A program made the position numbers and the translations under genes. From G963555815 sp965249615 [NCBI: bacterium] (lineage in GTDB: Bacteria > UBA8248 > JACPRG01): DNA of 64,000 nt. The stretch is taken from positions 310,001-374,000 of the forward strand of contig CBDFMI010000005.1 of NCBI GenBank assembly GCA_965249615.1. Direction: 5' to 3'. Shown here piece after piece: positions 19,473-29,282 of the stretch (position 1 is its first letter; every line of letters starts with the position of its first letter). Below the pieces are notes generated by a model that saw only the letters and a list, made by a program, of their open reading frames with translations, had not been told where the DNA came from and ran no database searches.

Positions 19473-19616
19473 AGTTTGTAGTGCCAAGGGGTCTCCTATG
19501 CGGAGGAGTTTTCGGTTGAGTTTTTCGGGGTTAGCCGGCAAAACGATAAACTTAAAGGGTTTAGGGGCAAACCTGAGTTTCGAGGATCCTGAAGTGAATC
19601 GGTTCCTTTTTAGGGG

Positions 19617-20762
19617 ATGCCGCCCGCTCTGATGAGAACCTTTTGCAGGATTTACCCAGGGGCGATCGCCTTCGTTTTACTCTTTCTCGTCCCCTCCCTT
19701 TCATCTGCCCAATCTGCCCTGGATTTGATGCTTCGCGGCCAGCGGCTCAATTTTCAGGGCCGCCACGAAGAGGCCATTCCACTCCTCAAACAGGCCCTGG
19801 GCCTCAATCCCGACCACCTCTTTTCCCGAAGCCAACTCGCCCTGGCCTACGCCAAGCTGGAGCGGAGGGGCGAGGCCGTCACAGAGTTCAGGGAAGTTCT
19901 CAAGCGGGACCCTGAGGACTTTTTTGCCCGGACCTGGCTCGGGATCCTCACCGAGCGACCTCTGGAGAAGAAGCCGGAGACCCCGCGCGAGCTCTCACCC
20001 CTGGAGAGGGCGGCCATTGAGGAGGAGCGCCTGCTTCTGAGTCGACTCGAGGGAGGGCAGGGGAGTCTTCGCCTTCAGATCAATCGCGTGGTCATCGACG
20101 CCGGCCACGGGGGACAGGATGCGGGGGCGGTGGGCCCCTCAGGGTGCGCCGAGAAAGAGGCCACGCTGGATATCTCCCGGCGCCTGAAAGCCTTGTTGGA
20201 TTCTCGGACCAACGTGAAGAGCTTTCTTACGCGCGACGGTGACTATTTTCTTGCGCTCGGTGAGCGGACCACCATCGCCAACCAGTATCGAGCCGATATT
20301 TTCATGAGCATCCACATCAACTCCAATGAGAATCCCGCCGCCCATGGAACTCAGACCTTTTTCGCTTCCGAGAAGGCCTCCAGCGCTGAAGCGGCCCGGG
20401 TGGCTCTGAAGGAAAATGCCGTCGCCAAGGAGGAAGAGGAGCTCCAGCAAAGGCCCGATTTCATCGACATCGAAAACATCCTCTTTCAGTTCGAGCGAAA
20501 GCTCTATTGGTCCGACAGCGGCGAATTCGCGGAGACGATCCAGGACGGCACGGGGGCCCAATTGGGCCTGAAGGACCGGGGCGTAGCGTCGGCCAACTTC
20601 TTCGTCCTTCGGGACGCCAGGATGCCCCCCATCCTCGTCGAGGTCGCCTTCATCTCAAATGCGCAGGAGGAGGGGCTGCTGCGTCAGCCCTCTTTCAGGC
20701 AGAAGGTGGCCGAAGCCCTCCTTGCGCAGATTCAGGGCTATCGCAGGGTGAGCCAGCGATGA
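19617..20762 (+). CDS. Secreted N-acetylmuramoyl-L-alanine amidase with TPR domain
   Basis: Periplasmic zinc amidase (Amidase_3 fold) that removes stem peptides from peptidoglycan. 381 residues: signal peptide (IAFVLLFLVPSLSSAQ), two TPR-like repeats (about 35-125; ALDLMLRGQRLNFQGRHEEA), then the amidase from about residue 155 with VVIDAGHGGQDAGAVG, the zinc-site Glu in CAEKEATLDI, SIHINSNEN and the catalytic Glu in LVEVAFISN. An N-terminal TPR in place of an AMIN domain is unusual for AmiC-type enzymes. Either ATG, 19617 or 19632, could be the start. Overlaps the next TPR gene by 4 nt. Confidence 0.9.
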   Translation: MPPALMRTFCRIYPGAIAFVLLFLVPSLSSAQSALDLMLRGQRLNFQGRHEEAIPLLKQALGLNPDHLFSRSQLALAYAKLERRGEAVTEFREVLKRDPEDFFARTWLGILTERPLEKKPETPRELSPLERAAIEEERLLLSRLEGGQGSLRLQINRVVIDAGHGGQDAGAVGPSGCAEKEATLDISRRLKALLDSRTNVKSFLTRDGDYFLALGERTTIANQYRADIFMSIHINSNENPAAHGTQTFFASEKASSAEAARVALKENAVAKEEEELQQRPDFIDIENILFQFERKLYWSDSGEFAETIQDGTGAQLGLKDRGVASANFFVLRDARMPPILVEVAFISNAQEEGLLRQPSFRQKVAEALLAQIQGYRRVSQR

Positions 20763-21612
20763 AGACTCTACAAAAGGGCACAAGAGCGCTCTTCGTCCTG
20801 TGGGGACTCTTGCTCCTGACCGGTGTCGCCTTCGCCCAGGGGGGTGAAAACCTCGTCTTTGAGGCGGCGCGGGAACATTTCAAAGGAAATCTCCCGAAGG
20901 CTCTTGAACTTTTCCAGGAGGTGGCCGTCCGGGATCCTCAGAACACCTATGCCCAGAACCAACTGGGCGTCATCTACGCCAAGCAGGAGCAGGCTCAGGA
21001 GGCTCTTAAAGCTTTTGAGCGGGTCAAGGCCCAGGACCCGCTGAACATCTTTGCACGGAATTGGATAGGGATCCTTCGCCTCAAGCTGGGGCAGATGGAC
21101 CGGGCCTTCTCCGAGTTCGAGGAGATCCTCTCTGTAGACTCGGAAAACGCGAACGCCCACTACTATCTTGGGGCCATCTACAACATCCGGCGAAATCGGC
21201 GGGCCGCCATCGTGGAGTTGAAGAAAGCCAGAGACGCAAACTCTCAAGAGCCGGACACCCATTTCCGGTTGGCCCAGGCCTTTCATAACGCCGACAGGTG
21301 CAAAACGCCCTCCTGGAATATACTCGTACCATTGAGCTCAACCCCAGGCACACTAAGGCCATGAACAATATGGGGTGGATTCACTACAACCGGGGGGAGA
21401 GGGAGGGGGCGGTGGCCCTTTGGCAAGAAGTCCTTACCTTGAACCCCGAAGATCGAGAGGCGCGGGGAAACCTGGCTAGGGCCTTCAATGACCAGGCAAG
21501 AGAGTCCTATCAGTCTGGGAGGAGAGGGGAGGCCAGGGCCTACTGGCAAAGAACCCTTCAGGTGGATCCGAAGAACAAGGCGGCCAAGTGGAACCTGGCC
21601 CATTTGAATTGA
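20759..21612 (+). pseudogene. Secreted TPR-repeat protein, frameshifted near 21297
   Basis: Signal peptide (LFVLWGLLLLTGVAFAQG) followed by at least six TPR units; probably a periplasmic scaffold. The first frame runs to LAQAFHNADR near 21295; the next TPR units (MQNALLEYTRTIELNPRH to NLAHLN) continue one frame lower, so a single base is missing after GACAGG at about 21297. Corrected, the protein would be about 284 residues. Starts inside the amidase stop (ATGA) and is followed closely by the LPP20-like gene, so it is part of a secreted-protein operon. Sequencing error and real mutation cannot be told apart here. Confidence 0.8.
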
Positions 21613-21625
21613 AGGAGGACAGACG

Positions 21626-22570
21626 ATGAATTGGGCAAAGATGCGCTGGGCAATATTTCTGTCAACCGCGCTCCTCCTCTTCGGGGGCGGGTTTGAGCTT
21701 GCCCAACCCCCTGGCTTGGTGGTTGACCCCCTTCACCGGACGATGACGCTTGAGGGGGGGGAGGCCATCATTGACTGGAGGGAGGGCTACATCCAGGTGA
21801 CGGCCATCGGGACGGCCGACCCCGCGATGGTCGTCAATCGTAGCCACGAGCGGATATTGGCCACGAAAACGGCGCGCCTTCGGGCCTATGAAAAGCTCGG
21901 GGAGATCCTGAATGGAGTCACGGTTGATTCTCAGGGCATCCTGGGTGAAGAGCTTCTGAGAAGCAGTACACTCGCTTCCTCTATGACGGCCACCATCCGA
22001 AATGCCCAGATCATCGAGGAGCGATCTGAGATTAATCCCGAGGATGGATCCATCATGGGATTCGTCACCGTAGCGGTCCTGACGCGGAACCTCAACCGGC
22101 CCATCGTTGAGCACATCCTCACCACAAGGCCGCCCCCAGTCCCTGAAAAGGTTTACGTTCTTCCGGCCCCTGTTGTCAGGGAGACACCCCCTACCGATCC
22201 GGTCGAGACAGCACCGACTGGGCCGGTCCCCACGGGCCTCATCGTCGATGCGTCGGGCCTCGGGGGAGATGCGTCCATCGCTATCTCGCTTCTGACTCAC
22301 CCTGATCGGAAGGTGGTCTACGGTCCCAACTTGCTGGACCGGGAGGTGGCGTTTAACATCGGTCGTGCGCAGTACCACGGGAGCGTAGAGGCCGCCCAGG
22401 CTGAAATCGAGCTTTTGGGGGACAACCCCATGGTCGTGCGGGCAGTGAGCGTAGAGGGGAAAAACCGGGCGGACTACCTCATCTCGAAAGAGGATGCCCA
22501 GCGGGTGAAACTGGCCGACCTGGACGGAGGGTTCCTCCGGCAGTGCAAGGTCGCGGTCATCCTGAGGTAA
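21626..22570 (+). CDS. Secreted LPP20-like protein
   Basis: 314 residues with an N-terminal signal segment (WAIFLSTALLLFGGGFELA). The middle (about 60-160) has the LPP20/FlgT-type pattern KTARLRAYEKLGEILNGV then VDSQG, a later GFVTVAVLTR strand, and a proline-rich linker (about 170-205). The C-terminal part begins TGLIVDASGLG. No Cys follows the signal, so it is probably not a lipoprotein. Function unknown; a neighbour of a FlgT-like protein and cell-wall enzymes, so an envelope or motility structure role is possible. GGAGG site upstream. Confidence 0.7.
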   Translation: MNWAKMRWAIFLSTALLLFGGGFELAQPPGLVVDPLHRTMTLEGGEAIIDWREGYIQVTAIGTADPAMVVNRSHERILATKTARLRAYEKLGEILNGVTVDSQGILGEELLRSSTLASSMTATIRNAQIIEERSEINPEDGSIMGFVTVAVLTRNLNRPIVEHILTTRPPPVPEKVYVLPAPVVRETPPTDPVETAPTGPVPTGLIVDASGLGGDASIAISLLTHPDRKVVYGPNLLDREVAFNIGRAQYHGSVEAAQAEIELLGDNPMVVRAVSVEGKNRADYLISKEDAQRVKLADLDGGFLRQCKVAVILR

Positions 22571-22591
22571 GGACACAACGGGAGGGGAGGG

Positions 22592-23752
22592 GTGACACGG
22601 GTTCGGCCCCCTTTGAAGAAAACTACTTGGGCATTCTGTACATTGGGCAGGGGAGGGGTCTTTCTGCTCCTCGCGCTGCTCCTGGGGTCCCCGGGAGGAG
22701 CGGCGGCTCAGGAGAATGAGACCCAGCGCGTCCGGGCGCCCGGGATCGGAAGCATCATCGACCAGGATATCGCCCAGGCCCGAGACCAAGCCATCGCCGA
22801 TGCCCGGGTAAAGGCCCTGGAGAAGGCCGTTGGGGTCTACATCGAATCAGAGGCCCTTCTGAAGAACGAGCTCCTTCTCCATTCAGCCATCCGGGATCAG
22901 ACAGCCGGCTTCATCCAGGATTATCAGGTTATACCGGAGACTGAGCGGCAGGATGAGGACCTCTATAAGCTCGAGATCGAGGCCCAGGTCGTCCCGAGGG
23001 AGTTCCAGGGCAAGCTCAAGGGCCTTTTGAGCAATGCCTCCATCATTGTCCAGATCCAAGAAACCCTGTGTCAGCGGGTCGTAGATGCCCCACGCGTGGA
23101 AAATGAGGTCATCAACCGCCTGACGGCAGAGGGTTTTCAGGTCCTGGACCAGGAGCAGGCCCGGCGCCTTAACCGCCGTGACGTGGAGCTCGTGGCCCTC
23201 CATGGAGACCGCGAGGCCGCCGCCCGGATGGGTTTAAAATTTCTTTCCAACATTATTGTCACGGGGGTTGCCGAGGCCCACTTTGGGCAGGAGACGAGCG
23301 GGATTGTCTCTCCGCGGGTTGAGGGCTTCGTCCGCGTGATTGAGGCCGACACAGCCCGAATCTTGGCCAACCAGCGGATGCCCTCCCGGGTACCAGGCGC
23401 CTTTGGCCTGAATTGTGAGGACGCGGGCGGAAAGGCTCTGGATAAGCTTGCCTCTGATACAGCAGAGGTTATCCTGGAAAAGCTCAAGGAACACTTTAAT
23501 GGAAACGAGCGCCGCATCACGCTCGAAGCCACTGGACTAAAAAACTTCGATGACTTTCGAAGGCTGAAGGCGTTCCTGGGGGAGCTTCGTTGGGTGAGCG
23601 AGGTGGAGGAGGGGACCTTTCAGGGCCCCACGGGTCGTGTTCCCCTAATATATCCTGAAAAAATCGTCTATCTGGCGACCAGTCTAAACCGAAGGCCCGA
23701 ATACAAGCTCATCTCCTTCGATGAAAACAGCATCTTCCTAAGGGTCCAATAA
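22592..23752 (+). CDS. Secreted FlgT-like protein
   Basis: 386 residues, GTG start at 22592 behind GGAGGGGAGG. N-terminal signal (VFLLLALLLGSPGGAAAQ), then a FlgT-N-like module: ARDQAIADARVKALEKAVGV, YIESEALLKN, AGFIQDYQVI, and YKLEIEAQVV. The central part resembles the FlgT middle domain (VENEVINRLTAEGFQVLDQ; NIIVTGVAEAHF), and the last 80 residues form another small alpha-beta domain. FlgT builds the H ring of some flagella, but no other flagellar gene is in the window, so the homology points to fold rather than proven role. Confidence 0.72.
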   Translation: MTRVRPPLKKTTWAFCTLGRGGVFLLLALLLGSPGGAAAQENETQRVRAPGIGSIIDQDIAQARDQAIADARVKALEKAVGVYIESEALLKNELLLHSAIRDQTAGFIQDYQVIPETERQDEDLYKLEIEAQVVPREFQGKLKGLLSNASIIVQIQETLCQRVVDAPRVENEVINRLTAEGFQVLDQEQARRLNRRDVELVALHGDREAAARMGLKFLSNIIVTGVAEAHFGQETSGIVSPRVEGFVRVIEADTARILANQRMPSRVPGAFGLNCEDAGGKALDKLASDTAEVILEKLKEHFNGNERRITLEATGLKNFDDFRRLKAFLGELRWVSEVEEGTFQGPTGRVPLIYPEKIVYLATSLNRRPEYKLISFDENSIFLRVQ

Positions 23753-23809
23753 GGGGCCTTCCCCATCCCCTGTTTCCGATCAAGGGGTCGGGGAGGCTGA
23801 ACGCACGCC

Positions 23810-25368
23810 ATGCGGCGCCTCTTTCCCATCTTACTTTTCGCTCTTCTGCTCCCGGCCCCTTTGGGGGCCGAGGAGGCCCGCAAGGAGCTTCGCCCGGCCC
23901 TGCAGATGGTCGAAGGGGGCCAGTATCTAGAAGCGATAGGCCTCTTGAGGGAAGTGATCGAGGGTGCCCGGGACCCTCTTCTTAGGGCTGAAGGCCTGAA
24001 GGTCGAGGGAGACATCCTGAGCTACTGGCTGGACCAGCCCCAGGCCGCCCTGAAGGCCTATCAGGGGGCCTTGCAGGGGGACCTCCTCGAAGAGGACCGG
24101 GCGGCCGCCCTCTTCAACTTGGCGATGATCCATTACCAGAGCCGGCGCCACCGGGAAGCCGAGACCGCCTTCCAGGGCTACCTCTCCAAATTTCCCTCCC
24201 ACCTAAGGGCCCGAACCGCCCGTTTTCTCCTCGACCGGGCTCGGGCCGGGCCAAGGAGTCTCCCAAAGCCCTTCCCCCTTCGACTGAGGTCCCGCCCAGT
24301 GTCCCAGAAGACAGCCCCGAGCAGGAGATCGTGGTGGCCGTCCTGAAGGGAGTCCCTTCTGCCACTATCGAGGCCCAGGCGGAAATCCTCCTTCGTCTGC
24401 CTCAAGGCGGAGAGAGGATTTTTAGAAGCCCCCTTAAGCTCACGCTGAGGGGAGGGGAGATCCTGGTCGGGGGGCAATCTGTGCCAGATGGGGTGGAGGT
24501 ACAGTCCCGAGCGGGAAACCTAAAGCTCGAGGGGAAATCCTATCGCGGGGTGCTCGTCCTTGGGAGAGGGAAGGGGGGTCTCCTCGTTCTGAACCGCCTT
24601 GGGGTGGATGCCTATGTGAAGGGTGTGGTCCCCAAAGAAATGTTGGCAAGCTGGCCCTTAGAGGCCCTGAAGGCTCAGGCGGTTGCCGCTCGCACCTACG
24701 TGCTCTATCAGGTGGGGAAACGCCAAGACCAGAGCTACCACGTCGACGCGACCGTGCGCTCTCAAGTTTACGGAGGGGCTGAGGCGGAGCGGGAGGTCTC
24801 GAGCCAGGCCGTCGATGAGACGCGGGGAGAGGTCCTCACCTATGAGGGGAAACCCATCGTCGCTTACTTCCACGCCCATAGCGGTGGCTTTACGGAAGAT
24901 GCGGGCTCCGTGTGGGGGGTCAGCCTCCCCTATCTTCGGGCGGTCCGAGACACCTTCAGCATCGAGGCAGGGGAACAACAGTGGGAGCACGCCATTTCCC
25001 TCTCTGATCTCTCGGCCCGTGTTCGACAGGGGAGGGGAGGGATCGGGACGGTGCAGAACGTTTTGTCTGTTGAGCGAAGTGCCTCGGGACGAATTGAAGC
25101 TGTCCGCTTGGTGGGCGCGCAGGGGGACGACCAGTTGAGCGGCAACAGCTTTCGCCTGAAAGTGGGGGCCGGGAAGATGCGAAGCACGTTGGCGAACTTC
25201 CGCCTTTCGGGGCAAAACCTTCGCGTGTCAGGTCAGGGCTTTGGTCACGGTGTGGGGATGAGCCAGTGGGGAGCCTATGCCATGTCTAAAAGAGGGATGA
25301 GCTACCGCGAGATCCTTTCCTTCTATTATCCGGGGGCGGTCCTTGAACGTTTTTCCCCTGGGCCTTAA
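23810..25368 (+). pseudogene. TPR-SpoIID fusion protein, frameshifted near 24249
   Basis: First part (23810 to about 24248): signal peptide (LFPILLFALLLPAPLGAE) and a TPR-like region. The frame then drops by one at GGGCCGGGCC, where one G is probably missing, and continues as KESPKALPPSTEVPPS to the end. The second part (to 25368) is a complete SpoIID/LytB domain: GVDAYVKGVVPKEM, ALKAQAVAARTYVLYQ, the HAHSGGFTEDAGSVWG block and GFGHGVGMSQWGAYAMSKRG. SpoIID is a lytic transglycosylase for glycan strands lacking stem peptides, which the nearby amidase produces. Corrected length about 519 residues. Confidence 0.82.
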
Positions 25369-25427
25369 CCCTCCGCACAGATACGTTTTGCCGGACAATC
25401 GTTTTTTCCCTCAAGCTCGTTGAGGGT

Positions 25428-25456
25428 CTGCCACTACCGCCCGTCGGGTGTATAAT
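25428..25456 (+). promoter_or_regulatory. Predicted promoter of PHP gene
   Basis: Consensus -10 TATAAT at 25451-25456 with a weak -35 CTGCCA at 25428-25433, 17 nt apart. The start site would be near 25463, 26 nt before the TTG start of the next gene. Confidence 0.5.
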
Positions 25457-25488
25457 GGCGCCCCGCACGGGTAGCTTGGCGGATTTCA

Positions 25489-26160
25489 TTGCGAGGAAAG
25501 AGACATCCTTTGATCGATCTTCATACCCACAGCTTTTTCAGCGACGGGGTTCTCGTTCCCTCTGAACTCCTTCGCCGGGCCGAGGACAAGGGAATTGAAG
25601 CCCTTGCCATCACCGACCACGTGGACGCCTCCAACGTCGACTTCGTGGTCCCCCGACTGGTCCAGGTCTGCCAGGACGTGGCCCCTCACCTTTCCCTTCG
25701 ACCCATCCCGGGCGCTGAGATCACGCACGCCCCACCGGCCACCATTGCGGGCTTGGTGAAGCGGGCCCGAGAGTTGGGAGCAAAGATCGTGACGGTCCAC
25801 GGCGAGACCATCACCGAACCTGTCCGCGAGGGAACCAACCGGGCCGCCCTCATGTCAGAGATCGACTTCCTGGCCCATCCGGGTCTTATCACTCTTGAGG
25901 AGGTGAAGCTCGCCATCGAGCGGGGCATCCTGCTCGAGATCACAAGCCGCCGGGGCCACAGCCTCACTAATGGTCATGTGGCCCAGCTGGCCCGCGAGGC
26001 GGGGGCGGGTCTCATCGTTAATACGGACACCCATGAGCCCGGAGACCTCCTGGACGACCCCTCCGCCCGGGAGGTGGCCCTCGGGGCGGGGCTCTCCGAG
26101 GCCGAAGTGGCGGCCGCCTGGGCGCGCTCAAAGGATCTTGTTGCCCGGGCGTACCCCTGA
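25489..26160 (+). CDS. PHP-domain metal-dependent hydrolase
   Basis: 223-residue PHP-superfamily protein (histidinol-phosphatase/polymerase-associated fold). Metal-ligand motifs are present in order: [30 protein letters not shown] and NTDTHEPGD, so it should be active. Histidinol phosphatase-type or nuclease-like activity is possible; the substrate cannot be set from sequence. Start TTG 25489 with GGATTTC upstream, poor; a later start just before LIDLHTHS is possible. Confidence 0.85.
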   Translation: MRGKRHPLIDLHTHSFFSDGVLVPSELLRRAEDKGIEALAITDHVDASNVDFVVPRLVQVCQDVAPHLSLRPIPGAEITHAPPATIAGLVKRARELGAKIVTVHGETITEPVREGTNRAALMSEIDFLAHPGLITLEEVKLAIERGILLEITSRRGHSLTNGHVAQLAREAGAGLIVNTDTHEPGDLLDDPSAREVALGAGLSEAEVAAAWARSKDLVARAYP

Positions 26161-26254
26161 ACAAAGGCTCCGTTATCGTCTCAGCAAAATTGTGCTAAAA
26201 TTCAGATTTCATTAACAAAATCTCACATGCGTTCTTTCAGGAGAGTGGTGGTCC

Positions 26255-26929
26255 ATGCCAAAACGAAGGCTCCCTCAAACCGACTCCTTAAAGTGGCCAG
26301 ATCAGTTCCTCATGTATTTCGCAAACGCCTATGACTACGTTCAGACCCATGCGGCCTTTGTGTCGATTATCCTTGCAGCCGTCTTTGCTGTGGGGGGACT
26401 TGTCTGGGGTTATTCTGCCTTTCTATCGGCGAAAGACCAGCGGGCAGCCGCAGAGATGGCCGTACTCCTATCGAGCGACTCCCAGGCATCTCTCTTCCAA
26501 GAGTTCCTGGCGGACTACGGGAGAACCTCAAGCGCCCCCTTGGCCTGGCTCTATCTCGCTCACGAACAATATGCAGAAGGAGACTACCAGACGGCCCTCG
26601 AGAGCTACGACCGGGCCGCCTCGTCGCGCCGGACATCGGACTACCTTCAAGACCAGGCCCTCCTCGGCAGGGCCTATTCCCTGGTGGGCCTGAGAAGCTG
26701 TGAGGAGGCCGAGACCCTGTTCCGCCGGTTTATTGCGCTCTCGGGACCCCTTCCCAAGGATGACGCCCTTCTTGCTATCGGTCGCTGCCACGAGGGGGCT
26801 GAAGACTGGGAGACGGCCCTCCTGCGCTATGAGGAGTTTCTGGAGACCTATCCTGAGTCACCCTTTGTGACTCAGCAGCTTCGGAGAACCCTGGAAGGGC
26901 TTCAGCAAAGGGCCCTTTTGGGGAAGTAA
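26255..26929 (+). CDS. Membrane-anchored TPR protein (YfgM-like)
   Basis: 224 residues: short cytoplasmic N terminus, one transmembrane helix (about 36-58, SIILAAVFAVGGLVWGY), then TPR units on the far side (APLAWLYLAHEQYAEGDYQT, DQALLGRAYSLVGL, DDALLAIGRCHEGAEDW). This layout resembles YfgM/TPR_21 periplasmic helpers of the Sec and BAM machineries, but length and order also fit other tol/pal-type TPR proteins. The ATG at 26255 follows GGAGAGTGG. The 95-nt upstream gap is AT-rich with a possible -10 TAAAAT. Confidence 0.75.
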   Translation: MPKRRLPQTDSLKWPDQFLMYFANAYDYVQTHAAFVSIILAAVFAVGGLVWGYSAFLSAKDQRAAAEMAVLLSSDSQASLFQEFLADYGRTSSAPLAWLYLAHEQYAEGDYQTALESYDRAASSRRTSDYLQDQALLGRAYSLVGLRSCEEAETLFRRFIALSGPLPKDDALLAIGRCHEGAEDWETALLRYEEFLETYPESPFVTQQLRRTLEGLQQRALLGK

Positions 26930-27094
26930 TCCCTGGGGCCATTTTTGGAACCCATGCTACTTCCGATAAGATATATTATGTTAAGCTGATATGGGAGATG
27001 GGGCGCCACGGGGCATGAAGTGCTTTCAAGCCTTTCCTCAAGTAATTCATTAGCTTTATATCTGTTAATTAATGGAAATTGGGCCGCTGGGGGT

Positions 27095-27882
27095 TTAAGG
27101 GTAGTAAGCCCGGGCCGCCTGGATCAGTACCCGCACCCTTTTTGGGTCTACAGGGGCCTGAATGCCCCCGATTTCCTTCAGGGCCCTCCCTACAATGGCT
27201 CCATCGGCAATTTCAAGAAGGGGGGCGATGTTTTTCGCCGAGACGCCGCCCCGATAAGGACCGGGGCAACCCCAGAGGCCTCTTTGGCGGCCCTAAGGAG
27301 GTTTTTGTCCACAGGATGCCCTGTTGTCCCTGCCTGAGACGATGAGGGCGTACGAAAGGCCTCGGGACAGGAGGTCCTCTGCCTCCTGGGCGGGATCGGC
27401 GAAAACTAGGGGCGAGGCGTGCTTGACGGAGATATCGGCGAAGACAAGGATTGGGCCTCTTCGCAGGCGAAGGGTCTCATGGGCCCTTCCCTGCAGGATC
27501 CCCTGGTCTGTGAGAAGGGGCCCACGTGGACATTGACCCGGATAAAGGAGGCCCCTGAGGCCTCAGCGACGGCGAGGGCGCCCCGAGCGTCGTTTCGAAG
27601 GACGTTAATCCCAAAGGGGAGACCGAACCCCAGAAGGTGGGTCGCCGCCTCCGTCATGGCCGCCAGAGAGATGGCCTCAACCCGCCTTGGAAAGTAAGGG
27701 GCATCCCCCAGATTTTCTAGAAGCAGTCCGTCCATTCCTCCTTGTGCGAGATGTTTAGCGTCCTCCAAGGCCAACTGCAGGACTTTTTTGAAATCGCCTC
27801 CGTATCCAGGGCTCCCCGGAAGGGGGGCCAGGTGAACCATGCCGATGAGGGGTTTTTGGCGTCCAAAGAGTGCCTTGAGCAT
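27095..27882 (-). pseudogene. BtpA-family protein, broken by three frameshifts
   Basis: The 5' 350 nt read as a good BtpA/SgcQ TIM-barrel N terminus (PLIGMVHLAPLPGSPGYGG, GLPFGINVLRNDARGALA). The rest is conserved but spread over frames: TDQGILQGRAHETLRLRRGP with ADISVKHASPLVFADPAQEA, then GHPVDKNLLRAAKEASGVAP, then AKNIAPLLEIADGAIVGRAL to AARAYYP and TAA at 27095-27097. Breaks lie near 27519 (one base missing in a G/C run), 27325 (one extra) and 27247 (one missing). BtpA was named for photosystem I assembly but occurs widely in non-phototrophs as a putative sugar-metabolism TIM barrel. Corrected length about 262 residues. The 165 nt between the previous gene and this one hold nothing recognisable. 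Confidence 0.85.
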
Positions 27883-27941
27883 ATTAGGTTTGTCCCCTCC
27901 CCTTCTGCGTCACGAAAAGACGTACCCGGAAAATCCGGGAA

Positions 27942-27970
27942 TTGCCTGAGCAAGGTTGCCCGGATATGAT
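27942..27970 (+). promoter_or_regulatory. Predicted promoter of M20 amidohydrolase gene
   Basis: TTGCCT at 27942-27947 and TATGAT at 27965-27970 with a 17-nt spacer. It places the start near 27977, 12 nt before AGGAGAG and 27 nt before the TTG start. A small CCCGG-AAAAT-CCGGG repeat (27925-27939) lies just upstream. Confidence 0.5.
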
Positions 27971-28003
27971 GACGGGGATGCCTTTGTTAGGAGAGATCGT
28001 TTA

Positions 28004-29200
28004 TTGAAGCCTCAAACGACTCCCACCCTTTCGCCGGATGTGCAGGCGGTCTTCAAAGAGACGGTAAAGATCCGGCGAGACCTCCATCAACACCCCGAGC
28101 TCGGCTACCAGGAAGTCCGGACGTCAGCCAGGGTGGCGGAGGTTTTGAAGTCCCTTGGTCTTGAGGTCAAGACCGGGGTCTCCAAGACCGGCGTGGTCGG
28201 CCTCCTTCAAGGAGAACAGCCTGGAAAGACGATCCTCCTTCGCGCGGACATGGACGCGCTCCCCGTCCAGGAGGAGAATGAAACTCACTATGCCTCCCAG
28301 AACCCCGGCGTGATGCACGCCTGCGGCCATGACGGTCATACCTCAATGCTCCTCATGGCGGCGAAGGTCCTCACGCAACGAAGAGGCCGTCTGAGGGGTA
28401 ACGTCAAGTTCATTTTCCAGCCCGCCGAGGAGGGGCCGGGGGGGGCAAAGCCGATGATCGAGGCGGGGGTCTTGAAGGACCCCACCGTGGAGGCCGCTCT
28501 GGGCATCCACCTTTGGAACGATCTTTTGCTCGGGCAGATCGGCGTTCAGTCGGGCCCCATCATGGCCAGCACGGACCAGTTCGAAATCATCATTCGCGGC
28601 AAGGGGGGCCACGGCGCAAAGCCTCAAGCGGCCGTTGACCCCATCGTGGCAGCCGCCCATGTGATCACAGCCCTCCAGACCCTCATCAGCCGAGAGCGGG
28701 ATCCCATGAAGGCCGTCGTCCTCTCCATCGGAGCTATCCAAGGGGGGGAGGCTTTTAACGTGATCCCATCCGAGGTAAAACTCCTCGGCACCGTGCGCAC
28801 CCTTTCAGAGGATCTCTTTGAGGCAATGCCGGGGAGGATCGATCGGGTGCTTCAGGGAACAACTGCCGCGCTCGGAGCTCAGGGGGAGCTCCGATACACC
28901 CGCCTCTACCCCTCGACGATCAACGACGCCGGCATGGCCGGGCTGGTGGAGGGTGTCGCAACCGAGCTGGTCGGGGAGGAGAGGATTGTCCGCCATCCAG
29001 CCACCATGGGGGGTGAGGACATGTCCTTTTTCCTGAATGAGGTCCCGGGCTGCTACTTCTTCATCGGGTCTTCCAACCCCGATCGTTCCCTCGACTACCC
29101 CCACCACCACCCCAGATTCGACTTCGACGAGGCCGCCCTGGGTGTCGGGATCGAGATGCTGACCCGGACCGTGGAGACCTACCTGAACGAGAAGAATTAG
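28004..29200 (+). CDS. M20-family amidohydrolase (hippurate/amino-acid deacylase type)
   Basis: Dizinc metallohydrolase that removes acyl groups from N-acylated amino acids or peptides. About 398 residues. Metal ligands in HACGHDGHTSMLL, PAEEGPGGA, LGIHLWNDL and the terminal YPHHHPRFDFDE; the dimerisation lid begins around GKGGHGAKPQAAVDP. Start chosen as TTG 28004 because AGGAGAG lies eight bases before it and the promoter overlaps an upstream in-frame TTG at 27956. Similar to IAA-amino acid hydrolases and N-acetyldiaminopimelate deacetylase; the substrate is open. Confidence 0.92.
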   Translation: MKPQTTPTLSPDVQAVFKETVKIRRDLHQHPELGYQEVRTSARVAEVLKSLGLEVKTGVSKTGVVGLLQGEQPGKTILLRADMDALPVQEENETHYASQNPGVMHACGHDGHTSMLLMAAKVLTQRRGRLRGNVKFIFQPAEEGPGGAKPMIEAGVLKDPTVEAALGIHLWNDLLLGQIGVQSGPIMASTDQFEIIIRGKGGHGAKPQAAVDPIVAAAHVITALQTLISRERDPMKAVVLSIGAIQGGEAFNVIPSEVKLLGTVRTLSEDLFEAMPGRIDRVLQGTTAALGAQGELRYTRLYPSTINDAGMAGLVEGVATELVGEERIVRHPATMGGEDMSFFLNEVPGCYFFIGSSNPDRSLDYPHHHPRFDFDEAALGVGIEMLTRTVETYLNEKN

Positions 29201-29282
29201 CCCGCTTCATCTTCGAATGCGATTCTTGAATTCTTGGTCTTGTCCTCTAAGTCATACTTCACGCAAGCGCCCTACCCTTTTC

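Noticed and set aside
20507-20758. Upstream extension of the TPR gene into the amidase gene
   Set aside because: The ATG at 20759 overlapping the amidase stop gives a signal peptide; the extension is shadow sequence.
27956-28003. Earlier TTG start for the M20 amidohydrolase
   Set aside because: It lies within the predicted promoter and has no ribosome-binding site; 28004 has AGGAGAG at good spacing.
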